NCBI GenBank assembly: GCA_048550035.1
Contig: JBLYYQ010000076.1
Location: 1-23,271 of the forward strand
Length of the DNA: 23,271 bases
Source: JBLYYQ01 sp048550035
GTDB lineage: Bacteria > Nitrospinota_A > UBA7883 > JBLYYQ01
Direction of reading: 5' to 3'
Below, piece by piece: positions 15,818 to 23,271 of the stretch (position 1 is its first letter; every line of letters begins with the position of its first letter). Made by a program: the position numbers and the translations under genes. The notes beneath the pieces were generated by a model. The model was given only the letters and a program-made list of their open reading frames with translations, ran no database searches and was not told where the DNA came from.

Positions 15818-17104
15818 TTGAAAAGAGAAGCTCAAACGATTACAAATGCTAAAGTAAAGATCAGCGTAACGTTAAGTAATGAGGAGGTTGGTGCTAAACA
15901 GAGTGTCGAGTTAGCCAAATTAGCGAAGACGACAAAACAGGCCGGCTTTAGAAAAGGGAAAGTACCAAAAAGTTTAATCGAGAAGCTATATGGCAAATCG
16001 GTCAGATCCGAGATCGCACAGAAGATGTTAGATAATGCGTTTAAAGAGACATTAAAAGAGCATAAGATAGATCCTGTTAGCATGCCGACAATTGAGAAGA
16101 TTTCATTTGAGGATGATACCCAGCCGATCGAACTTATAGCAACTGTTGAAATGTTACCAAAGGTTGATCTAAGTTTACTACCGACACTAAAGTTAAGTCG
16201 TAAGATAAGTAAAGTGAAGGATAGTCAGATCGATGAACTGCTGAAACAGTATCAGAATCAGCACGCAAGATTAGAGCCAGCTGAAGGTGGTAAAACAGTT
16301 GAAGACAAGGATTACATCCTCTTCGATTGTAACGCAACCGACGAAGATGGAAAAGTTATTGCAAATTTAAATGGAGATGCCAAAGAGCTAGAGGTTAATT
16401 CTACCCATATGCTAAAGGAGTTTTACGAAAATATTCAAGGCTTGAAAGTTGGGGATAGCAAGGAGTTTAAGATCAAGCTCCCTAAGAGTTATCCAGATCC
16501 AGAATTGGCAGACAAAGAAGTCCTCTTCAAGGTTAAAATTAATGAAATCAAATCCAAAATTCTCCCTAAATTAGACGATTCCTTTGCAAAAGAGGTATCA
16601 AAGTTTGAGACGCTAAAGGAGTTCAGGAGCGATATCTGTAATCAAATTGAGACTAACAACAAGTTAGCAGAAGATAATGCACTACGCGATCGGATGATTG
16701 ATCAGCTACTAAAAGATCAGGAGCTAGATCTTCCAGAGCAGTTAGTAGAAGCGGAAGTGAACCGGATAGAAGCTAATAGCAAGTCGAAGAATATGCAGTC
16801 TCGTTCAAGAGAAGATATAGAGCGTGAAGTGCGCCGATCTATCAAAGTGCAATCGATTTTAGTCTGTTATTCGAAAGAAAAAGATGTTAAACTTGACGAT
16901 AATGATCTGAATGCAGAGCTATTAAAATTTTCTAAAATGTTAGGCTCATCATTAGAGGAAACCCGTGCAGAGTTAGAGAGAAGTGGAGCAATAGATCGAA
17001 TAGCAGATCAGGCGTTGACAGAAAAGATTTACAATCTTATGTTGAGTGAAACAGAAGTAACTGATGAGATTGTAGAAGATTCTAAACAAGGAGAACCAAA
17101 ATAA
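15818..17104 (+). CDS. tig: Trigger factor (ribosome-associated chaperone and peptidyl-prolyl isomerase)
   Basis: A 428-residue protein from a TTG start, almost the length of the E. coli protein (432). It binds ribosomal protein uL23 at the exit tunnel and shields nascent chains. The ribosome-binding signature GFRKGKVP falls at residues 43-50, the same positions as in E. coli, which confirms the TTG start. The FKBP-like PPIase domain spans roughly 150-245 (DYILFDCNATDEDG onward to VLFKVKINEI), followed by the helical C-terminal chaperone arms. The open frame continues upstream through the tRNA, but that extension is spurious. clpP starts on the base after the stop, so folding and proteolysis genes are tightly coupled. 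Confidence 0.94.
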   Translation: MKREAQTITNAKVKISVTLSNEEVGAKQSVELAKLAKTTKQAGFRKGKVPKSLIEKLYGKSVRSEIAQKMLDNAFKETLKEHKIDPVSMPTIEKISFEDDTQPIELIATVEMLPKVDLSLLPTLKLSRKISKVKDSQIDELLKQYQNQHARLEPAEGGKTVEDKDYILFDCNATDEDGKVIANLNGDAKELEVNSTHMLKEFYENIQGLKVGDSKEFKIKLPKSYPDPELADKEVLFKVKINEIKSKILPKLDDSFAKEVSKFETLKEFRSDICNQIETNNKLAEDNALRDRMIDQLLKDQELDLPEQLVEAEVNRIEANSKSKNMQSRSREDIEREVRRSIKVQSILVCYSKEKDVKLDDNDLNAELLKFSKMLGSSLEETRAELERSGAIDRIADQALTEKIYNLMLSETEVTDEIVEDSKQGEPK

Positions 17105-17734
17105 ATGTTAGTGCCTATAGTTGTAGAACAGACGAATAGAGGTGAGCGATCGTATGATATATATAGTCGCTTATTAAAAGATAGAATCATTTTCCTTGGG
17201 ATGGGAATAGATGATCATATAGCAAATTTAGTAATAGCACAGATGATCTTTTTAGAGGCGGATGATCCAGCGCAAGATATATTTTTATATATCAATAGCC
17301 CAGGCGGGATAGTAACAGCAGGTCTAGCAATCTATGATACTATGCAATATGTAAGACCAGATATACAGACAATTTGCATAGGTCAAGCAGCGTCGATGGG
17401 AGCATTATTACTGGCAGCAGGCGCAGAAGGTAAGCGTCATGCCTTGCCAAATAGTAGAGTTATGATTCATCAACCATCTGGTGGATTTCAAGGTCAAGCA
17501 TCGGATATAGAAATTCATGCTTTAGAGACTAAAAAGATCAAAACAGTATTGAACACTATCTTGAGCAAGCATACCAAAAAAGATGTTAAGCAGGTGGAAA
17601 AAGATTCAGACCGAGACTATTTCATGTCAGCGGTGGATGCGAAAGAGTATGGTATTGTGGATGAGGTAATCACCTCTCGTCCTGTTGCAGAAAAACAGGG
17701 TGAAGATAGTCGTGATGATACAACAAAAGGATAG
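17105..17734 (+). CDS. clpP: ATP-dependent Clp protease proteolytic subunit ClpP
   Basis: A 209-residue serine peptidase that forms the 14-subunit chamber of ClpXP. Catalytic triad S97 (GQAASMGA), H122 (MIHQPSGG) and D171 (DSDRDYF) is complete. The numbers equal those of the mature E. coli enzyme, because the protein begins directly at MLVPIVVEQT, the mature N-terminus, and has no propeptide. The frame cannot be extended: the tig stop TAA lies in frame immediately before the ATG. The C-terminus carries about 15 extra polar residues. clpX follows after ten bases with AAGGA/AGG signals before its start. Confidence 0.97.
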   Translation: MLVPIVVEQTNRGERSYDIYSRLLKDRIIFLGMGIDDHIANLVIAQMIFLEADDPAQDIFLYINSPGGIVTAGLAIYDTMQYVRPDIQTICIGQAASMGALLLAAGAEGKRHALPNSRVMIHQPSGGFQGQASDIEIHALETKKIKTVLNTILSKHTKKDVKQVEKDSDRDYFMSAVDAKEYGIVDEVITSRPVAEKQGEDSRDDTTKG

Positions 17735-17744
17735 GTAACTACCG

Positions 17745-19019
17745 ATGTCAAACAAAGATAAACCACAAGAAGGTCCGAAGCTAATATGTTCGTTTTGCAA
17801 TAAGAATCAAGAAGAGGTTGCAAAGTTAATAGCAGGTCCTAATGTATATATATGCGATGAGTGCATCGATCTTTGTAATGAAATTATGGTCGAAGAGCTA
17901 TCTGAAGAGAAGAAAGGCTCTGAAGGTAAGTTTTTAACCCCAACTGAGATAAAAGCTGAGTTAGATGCTTATGTAATAGGGCAAGAGTATGCAAAGAAAG
18001 TTTTGGCTGTTGCGGTCTATAATCATTACAAACGAGTAAGTAGTGTAAAGAGTAAAGATCCATCACAAGTCGAACTTCAGAAGAGTAATATTTTAATTAT
18101 AGGTCCAACTGGGGTGGGCAAGACTTTGCTAGCCCAGACATTGGCGAAAGCGTTAGATGTTCCATTTACTATTGTAGATGCGACTACATTAACCGAGGCA
18201 GGTTATGTTGGTGAAGATGTTGAAAATATAATATTAAGGCTATGCCAAGTTGCAGATTTTGATTTAGATAAAGTTCAGCGGGGGATAATTTATATAGATG
18301 AGATAGATAAGATTTCACGCAAATCTGAGAATCCATCAATTACTCGTGATGTATCAGGTGAAGGAGTTCAACAGGCGATGCTAAAGATCATTGAAGGAAC
18401 TATTGCATCAGTCCCTCCACAAGGAGGGAGGAAACATCCTCATCAGGAGTTTTTACATGTAGATACATCTGGGATGCTATTTATTTGTGGTGGAGCGTTT
18501 GTAGGTTTAGATAAGATTATCGAGCAACGGATATGTGATAAGCGGATGGGATTTGGCTCTAAGTTAAGTAATGCCAAGAAGCCAAGCTTAGCGACTACTT
18601 TAGCTGAGGTACAGCCAGAGGATCTATTGAAATTTGGTTTAATTCCAGAGTTTATTGGTCGTTTGCCAGTGGTAGCAACATTAGAAGATTTAGATGAGTC
18701 GTCGATGATTCAAATATTGACAGAGCCTAAAAATGCAGTAACGAAACAGTTTCAGAAATTATTTGAGCTAGATAATGTTAGCCTCAAATTTACAGATGGA
18801 GCTATCAAAGCGTTAGCTAAAGAGGCAATAAAGCATAAGACAGGAGCGAGAGGATTACGTGCGATTTTAGAATCTGTGATGCTAGACCCCATGTATACGA
18901 TTCCATCGCAAGGTGGTATTACAGAATGTGTAATAAGCGAAGCAGTTATAAAGCGACAAGAAGAACCTTTATTGCTAAGCTTTGAACAATCAGATGGCAA
19001 AAGCAAGCAGGCAAGTTAA
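17745..19019 (+). CDS. clpX: ATP-dependent Clp protease ATP-binding subunit ClpX
   Basis: A 424-residue AAA+ unfoldase that recognises substrates such as SsrA-tagged proteins and feeds them to ClpP. Seen: N-terminal zinc-binding domain with C15, C18, C37 and C40; Walker A GPTGVGKT (120-127); pore loop GYVG (153-156); Walker B IIYIDE (181-186); RKH pore loop (229-231); and the sensor-2 arginine in GARGLR (367-372). The ClpP-docking loop, usually I-G-F, reads M-G-F (268-270), a conservative change. Length and domain order are normal. A 118-base gap with a possible promoter separates it from lon. Confidence 0.97.
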   Translation: MSNKDKPQEGPKLICSFCNKNQEEVAKLIAGPNVYICDECIDLCNEIMVEELSEEKKGSEGKFLTPTEIKAELDAYVIGQEYAKKVLAVAVYNHYKRVSSVKSKDPSQVELQKSNILIIGPTGVGKTLLAQTLAKALDVPFTIVDATTLTEAGYVGEDVENIILRLCQVADFDLDKVQRGIIYIDEIDKISRKSENPSITRDVSGEGVQQAMLKIIEGTIASVPPQGGRKHPHQEFLHVDTSGMLFICGGAFVGLDKIIEQRICDKRMGFGSKLSNAKKPSLATTLAEVQPEDLLKFGLIPEFIGRLPVVATLEDLDESSMIQILTEPKNAVTKQFQKLFELDNVSLKFTDGAIKALAKEAIKHKTGARGLRAILESVMLDPMYTIPSQGGITECVISEAVIKRQEEPLLLSFEQSDGKSKQAS

Positions 19020-19081
19020 CCATCTGAAATTTGCTATTTAAAACTCTTTAAATTCTTTTCTTATATAGCACTTGACCAATC

Positions 19082-19109
19082 TTGTTACTGATTTTATCTA
19101 TAGTATAAT
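19082..19109 (+). promoter_or_regulatory. Candidate promoter for lon
   Basis: TTGTTA (19082-19087) and TATAAT (19104-19109) are 16 bases apart, about 28 bases before the lon ATG. CTTGAC at 19071-19076 resembles a sigma-32 -35 box, but no CCCCAT-like -10 follows at the right distance, so heat-shock control is not supported. No clear terminator hairpin precedes it after clpX. Confidence 0.5.
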
Positions 19110-19137
19110 AGTAATAAAACTAAAAGATTGACTAATT

Positions 19138-21579
19138 ATGACGTTAGATAAGATAAAGATAAAAGCAAGCGACTCCTATCCACTACTTCCATTGCGAGAT
19201 ACAGTGGTATTTCCAGGTTCAATGATACCCCTTTTTGTAGGGAGGATAAAATCTATAGCAGCTGTTGATAAGGCATTGGCATCCAATAAGTTCATAGTAT
19301 TATCAGCGCAAAAAGATTCAAAACTCAATGATCCAACTCCAAAAGATATTCATAAGGTAGGATCGTTGACAAAAATCACTCAGATTATGCGACATCCTGA
19401 TGGATCGGTTAAGGTGTTAGTTGAAGGGCTCAAGCGTGTAAACATTGTAAAGTATCTAGAGTCAGCTGAAATTTTTCGTGTAAAACTAAGCGAATTCAAA
19501 TCAGTGATTAAGGCTGATTTCGAGTTAGATGCACTATTAAGATCCGCAAAGTTTCAGCTAGCAGAGCTAGGTAAGATTACAGAGAGTATAGCCGAAGAGT
19601 TTCTATTAACGATCAACGAAGAGAGTGATCCAGAGCGTGTGACCGATATGATAAGTGGTTATTTTATAAATCCATCACCCCAAAAGCAGATAATGTTAGC
19701 AGAACCAAATTTAAAGAAGCGGTTAGAAAGTTTGGTTGGCTTCATGCAAAATGAGATAGAAGTAGCATCATTAGAGAAAACAGTACGAGGGCGGATCAAA
19801 TCTCAGATGGAGAAGACGCAGCGAGACTACTATCTCCATGAGCAGATGAAAGCAATTCAGAAGGAGCTAGGATCAAAGGGCGGTCAAGATGAGAAGTCTG
19901 AATCTGAAGAGCTTTGCGATAAAATACGGAAAGCGAAGATGCCAGCTGAGGTGGAGAAGCGATCGTTAAAAGAGCTTGATCGCTTAGATAAGATGCCACC
20001 TATGTCTGCTGAAGGGACTGTTTCACGAAACTACATTGAGTGGCTAATTGACGTTCCATGGAGCAAGCGTACAAAAGATAAGTTAGATATAAAAGAGGCA
20101 GGCAAGATACTAGAAGAAGATCACTATGGATTAGAGAAGGTAAAGGAACGGATTGTAGAATATTTAGCAGTGAAAGCTTTAGTCAAAAAGATGCGCGGTC
20201 CGATACTCTGTTTCTTAGGCCCTCCAGGGGTGGGTAAAACATCGCTTGGCAAATCGATTGCCCGGGCGATGGGACGTCGATTTATACGATTTTCGTTAGG
20301 AGGTATTCGAGATGAAGCTGAAATCAGGGGACATCGTCGAACTTATATAGGAGCGTTGCCAGGTCGCCTCATTCAAGCTATGAAACGAGCAAAGACGATT
20401 AACCCATTGATTATGTTAGATGAAATCGATAAAGTTGGAATTGATTTTAGAGGTGATCCATCCTCAGCATTACTAGAGGCATTAGATCCAGAACAAAATC
20501 ATGCGTTTAACGATCACTATTTAGAGGTTGATTACGATCTGTCAGAAGTGACATTTATAACAACCGCCAATACACTTGCAACGATTCCAAGACCACTTCG
20601 AGACAGGATGGAAGTGATTGAATTATCAGGTTATTCTGATGGTGAGAAGTTAGATATAGCCAAGAAATTTTTGATTCGAAATCAGATTAAGATGCATGGA
20701 TTAGAAAAATTTTCGATAAAGTTTTCAGATCAATCAATTTTAAAGATAATAAAACACTTTACTAAAGAATCAGGGGTAAGAGAGCTTGAGCGGCAGCTAG
20801 GTGGAGTATGTAGGAAAATTGCTAAAGAGTTTGCATTAAAGAAAGATAAAAGCAAAAATAAGAAGAAATTGAAAGCTAACTCAAATGTTGTAGTCAATAT
20901 TACAGATAAGAAGGTAAGTGAATATCTAGGAGAGAACAAATTTGAGTCTGAAGATATTGAGCTAGAAGATACGGTTGGAACTGTTGTAGGACTAGCTTGG
21001 AGCGAGGTTGGTGGTTCGATTTTAAAGATTGAGGTTAGCCCTGTTGAAGGGAAAGGTAAGTTTATTTTAACAGGTAAGCTAGGTGAGGTGATGCAAGAGT
21101 CTGCGCAGGCATCATTAACCTATATAAGATCAAAGCGTAAGGAGTTTGGATTGACAAAAGGTTTTCATGAGAAGATTGACTTACATTTACATATTCCGGA
21201 AGGAGCAACCCCAAAGGAAGGACCTTCAGCTGGTGTAGCGCTGACAGTAGCAATGTTTTCAGCATTGACGAACAAGCCAGTTAGGCGGGATATCGCGATG
21301 ACAGGCGAAATTACCTTAAGTGGTAAAGCTTTGCCAATAGGTGGTCTAAAAGAGAAAATTCTAGCCGCAGTTAGAGCTAAGATCACTACTGTATTGATTC
21401 CGAGTAAAAATAAGCGCGATCTAGCAGAATTACCGGAAGAATTACGAAATAGTCTGCATATTATAATGATAGATAGTATCGATGAAGCTCTAGAGTATGC
21501 TATTGTTGGATTAAGGATTAAGAAAAGTACAAAAAGGGGAAAAGAAATTATATCCCACGCTGTATGTGATCTAAATTAA
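19138..21579 (+). CDS. lon: ATP-dependent protease La (Lon)
   Basis: An 813-residue cytosolic AAA+ protease that degrades misfolded and regulatory proteins. The N-terminal substrate-binding domain (about 10-210) starts with LPLRDTVVFPG; a long helical region follows (210-310). The ATPase has Walker A GPPGVGKT (361-368) and Walker B LIMLDE (424-429). The Ser-Lys dyad is S697 in EGPSAGVA and K740 in GGLKEK, 43 residues apart as in E. coli S679/K722. A lysine-rich linker (about 569-580) between the ATPase and protease domains is longer and more basic than usual. The ATG at 19138 has little Shine-Dalgarno sequence before it, but gives the correct N-terminus. hupB, the usual next gene in many gammaproteobacteria, is replaced by an unknown gene. 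Confidence 0.97.
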   Translation: MTLDKIKIKASDSYPLLPLRDTVVFPGSMIPLFVGRIKSIAAVDKALASNKFIVLSAQKDSKLNDPTPKDIHKVGSLTKITQIMRHPDGSVKVLVEGLKRVNIVKYLESAEIFRVKLSEFKSVIKADFELDALLRSAKFQLAELGKITESIAEEFLLTINEESDPERVTDMISGYFINPSPQKQIMLAEPNLKKRLESLVGFMQNEIEVASLEKTVRGRIKSQMEKTQRDYYLHEQMKAIQKELGSKGGQDEKSESEELCDKIRKAKMPAEVEKRSLKELDRLDKMPPMSAEGTVSRNYIEWLIDVPWSKRTKDKLDIKEAGKILEEDHYGLEKVKERIVEYLAVKALVKKMRGPILCFLGPPGVGKTSLGKSIARAMGRRFIRFSLGGIRDEAEIRGHRRTYIGALPGRLIQAMKRAKTINPLIMLDEIDKVGIDFRGDPSSALLEALDPEQNHAFNDHYLEVDYDLSEVTFITTANTLATIPRPLRDRMEVIELSGYSDGEKLDIAKKFLIRNQIKMHGLEKFSIKFSDQSILKIIKHFTKESGVRELERQLGGVCRKIAKEFALKKDKSKNKKKLKANSNVVVNITDKKVSEYLGENKFESEDIELEDTVGTVVGLAWSEVGGSILKIEVSPVEGKGKFILTGKLGEVMQESAQASLTYIRSKRKEFGLTKGFHEKIDLHLHIPEGATPKEGPSAGVALTVAMFSALTNKPVRRDIAMTGEITLSGKALPIGGLKEKILAAVRAKITTVLIPSKNKRDLAELPEELRNSLHIIMIDSIDEALEYAIVGLRIKKSTKRGKEIISHAVCDLN

Positions 21580-21594
21580 GGGATAAAAGTTATT

Positions 21595-22737
21595 ATGCTA
21601 ATAGAAGAGCAGTCAACAAACCCGATTGGATCGTTACTCATCTTAGCTGTTTTGATGTTTATTGTTTATAGGGTCTTAACCTCTATAAATAAAGAGCACC
21701 AAAGTAGTCATCAGCCACTAAGTAGTGGTGAGTCAATTAGTACTATTTTCAAGGTAAAAGAGGGTCCAACTGTTGAGTTGCCAGTAGTAAAGCCAAAGGA
21801 GATAATGCTTACGAAAGTTGCAAATGTTGACCATTTCAAAGATGTTAAGCTAGCAGAAAATTTAGAGACCGCATTACTTAGCAGTAACTTAAAGTTCAAC
21901 AGGATTAATGATTTTCTGATTAACCTGATGGAAGGATATGTTATTAGGAGCTACTCAAGTTCAGAAAGTTTTTTAGTTACAATTTTATATAAAGATCCGA
22001 AAGGGTTTGCGTGGGTAAATTTTTTAACAGAGTATGCTGATGGTAGGATAATAACAACTAGTTCGGCAAGCAAGGATCGTTTAATGTTAGATCGCCCACG
22101 CGGGATGCCAATTTATAGCTACCCTGATTTAGAAATCAAGCAGGTTTTAAGACGGCATAAGCTCGAGACACGTCTTGCAAAACTCAAAGATCCGATCAAT
22201 AGTGAAAGCGAGTTTAAGGAATTTTTCATCCGAAACTATTCTAAATTGCAAAACAGAATCACCGACAAGTTTAGGATAGGAGACGAGCCGCTCAATATTG
22301 ATATTGTGGAAGATATAGATCTTAATATAGGCTACCAAGCAGAGCAACCTAAGGATGAGCCTGCTAACATTCTGAATCCATCGCCAACTGATTTGAACCG
22401 TTGGCTGACAACAATCATCAAGAGATTAAATGTTCCAAAGTCAGAACAGAATAAGTTTAAGAAAAGTCTAGTCTGGGTGCAAGATGAAGCCCCAAAAGAG
22501 GTTATTGCAGGGATCATAAGAGATTATACTGATGCATCACTAACAGAGGTAGAACAAGACCGATGGGTTATATCATTAGCAAGTGGTGATGAAGATATTG
22601 TAGATTCTGGAGGGTTAAAGGGCTCGCGACTATTTGATAAACTTAATTCAGCTTTGCCGGCTAAAGAAAAATTCTTTAAAATAACTACCGATATTGAAGG
22701 TGTTGCATTCTATAGTAAAATGAATTTGAAATTCTAA
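21595..22737 (+). CDS. Membrane-anchored protein of unknown function downstream of lon
   Basis: I do not recognise this 380-residue protein. One hydrophobic segment (about 12-28, IGSLLILAVLMFIVYRV) near the N-terminus lacks a cleavage site and should act as an anchor; the following KEH suggests the large part may be cytoplasmic, but topology is unsure. Residues 80-180 contain a possible compact alpha/beta domain (VTILYKDPKGFAWVNFL, GRIITTSSASKDRLML). Residues 185-275 are charged and helical; 285-380 form a second possible domain with SGGLKGSRLFDKL near the end. No enzyme motif is visible. AAGGGAT lies ten bases before the ATG, only 15 bases after lon, so it is probably co-transcribed with lon. 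Base usage matches its neighbours. Confidence 0.72.
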   Translation: MLIEEQSTNPIGSLLILAVLMFIVYRVLTSINKEHQSSHQPLSSGESISTIFKVKEGPTVELPVVKPKEIMLTKVANVDHFKDVKLAENLETALLSSNLKFNRINDFLINLMEGYVIRSYSSSESFLVTILYKDPKGFAWVNFLTEYADGRIITTSSASKDRLMLDRPRGMPIYSYPDLEIKQVLRRHKLETRLAKLKDPINSESEFKEFFIRNYSKLQNRITDKFRIGDEPLNIDIVEDIDLNIGYQAEQPKDEPANILNPSPTDLNRWLTTIIKRLNVPKSEQNKFKKSLVWVQDEAPKEVIAGIIRDYTDASLTEVEQDRWVISLASGDEDIVDSGGLKGSRLFDKLNSALPAKEKFFKITTDIEGVAFYSKMNLKF

Positions 22738-22853
22738 CTACTGCTGGCTTTAATTTATTCTAAGCATGTTCTTCTATTGAATAACTGTGATAAAATTCTG
22801 CTTGCACTGAAAGTAGGATAAATCATCAAGTAAAAGCAGCTAAGAAGGTTCCA

Positions 22854-23126
22854 ATGGAAGATAGTATGGTTATAGAGTTAGCTCAATTTCGTATAATTGG
22901 AGCTCTCATAATCGGTTTTATACTTGGCTTAGTAGTCCAACGGACAAATTTTTGCATGTCAAATTGCTTCACAAGTATTAAGCTCTATGGCTCATTTTTA
23001 CAATTCAAGGCATATCTACTGGCACTCCTAGTTGCAATTATAGGTGTCAAACTTTTATCTGATTTTGGATATGTTAATCCATCAGGTTCAATCTATCTTC
23101 CAGCGACTACGCTCCGGCATCACTAA
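22854..23126 (+). CDS. YeeE/YedE-family sulfur-compound transporter, truncated N-terminal fragment
   Basis: Only the first ~83 residues look native. They carry two transmembrane helices (about 12-28 and 52-68) and the family signature V-Q-R-T-N-F-C (28-34), which in YeeE/YedE (TsuA-like) proteins lies on the pore and whose cysteine takes part in thiosulfate transport. Family members contain several more helices, so this is a fragment. From about residue 84 the sequence (ATTLRHH, then stop) is unrelated and runs into a GC-rich tail. Either the gene is interrupted by an element or the contig is misjoined at its end. AGAAGG six bases before the ATG is a good ribosome-binding site; ATG 22866 is an alternative start. 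The 116-base gap upstream of it (22738-22853) shows no convincing promoter or terminator. Confidence 0.72.
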   Translation: MEDSMVIELAQFRIIGALIIGFILGLVVQRTNFCMSNCFTSIKLYGSFLQFKAYLLALLVAIIGVKLLSDFGYVNPSGSIYLPATTLRHH

Positions 23127-23271
23127 CGACGGACCCCATTTCAGCTGACTCGCTGCTTTTGCTCGGGTGAAACGGGTTTTCATTCCGCCGGATTGTGATG
23201 GCGGCTTCTCGCTGCTTGCGGACGGGTGCTCACCGCGCATGATCTGCCCAGTCTGCAGAAAATTTCATGCA
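23101..23271. repeat. GC-rich tail with inverted and direct repeats, element unidentified
   Basis: Hand count gives 98 G+C in 171 bases (57%), against 42 in the preceding 120 (35%). It contains CTCGCTGCTT twice (23149-23158 and 23208-23217), each followed by a CGGGTG; AGCG/CGCT around 23102-23113; CCGCC/GGCGG around a 10-base loop (23185-23204); GGTG/CACC (23225-23234); and an imperfect hairpin 23237-23270 in which GCATGATCTGC pairs with GCAGA and TCATGC across an AAATT bulge. One minus-strand frame is open for about 130 bases but shows no known motif. It could be the end of a mobile element, a REP-like repeat or a foreign read at a contig end. I cannot name it. Confidence 0.55.

Noticed and set aside
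19020..19110. Heat-shock (sigma-32) promoter for lon.
   Set aside because: CTTGAC is present, but no CCCCAT-like -10 box lies 13-17 bases downstream; a sigma-70-type pair explains the region better.
23101..23271. A transposase gene or known insertion-sequence end in the GC-rich tail.
   Set aside because: The open minus-strand frame is too short and without motifs, and I could not match the ends to a known inverted repeat.

Overview
The window is 23.3 kb of AT-rich, gene-dense chromosomal DNA from a Gram-negative bacterium, most likely a member of the Pseudomonadota. The evidence is an LPS/lipid A export and decoration cluster (msbA, a GT9 glycosyltransferase, an O-antigen ligase), a bifunctional PBP1A, a flagellar switch gene (fliN), and the conserved tRNA-Leu/tig/clpP/clpX/lon block. 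HisF looks beta/gamma-proteobacterial in several motifs, but I cannot fix the class. TGA is a normal stop codon. There is no phage, CRISPR array or complete insertion sequence.

Layout. On the minus strand (1-5672), read from right to left, are fliN, a GT9 glycosyltransferase, msbA, a TIM-barrel-like lipoprotein, an O-antigen ligase/polymerase and the 5' part of polA (cut by the window edge). They overlap or lie close together, so this is probably one transcription unit. A 135-bp divergent gap (5673-5807) separates it from a plus-strand run: coaBC, a family 4 uracil-DNA glycosylase, PBP1A, a three-gene ABC-2 exporter, hisA-hisF-hisE and smpB. Most junctions in this run overlap or are separated by only a few bases. 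A small unrecognised gene on the minus strand (15289-15636) follows, convergent to smpB. Then come tRNA-Leu(UAG), tig, clpP, clpX, lon, a membrane-anchored protein of unknown function, and the start of a YeeE/YedE-family sulfur-compound transporter.

How the genes fit together. The minus-strand cluster builds and flips the outer leaflet of the envelope. PBP1A builds the wall, and the ABC-2 system exports an unknown substrate. tig-clpP-clpX-lon is the cytosolic folding and proteolysis module, and smpB with tmRNA (not in the window) feeds ClpXP. The his genes encode central steps of histidine synthesis, separated from the rest of the pathway.

The oddest place is the right end. The YeeE/YedE reading frame breaks off near 23100, where base composition jumps from about 35% G+C (120 bases before) to 57% (last 171 bases, counted by hand). 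The tail contains short inverted and direct repeats. It may be a mobile or palindromic repeat element, or a contig-end artefact. I see no clear new defence or mobile system. The best candidates for undescribed biology are the lipoprotein that appears to have lost a glycosidase catalytic residue inside the LPS operon, the unknown membrane protein after lon, and the right-end element.
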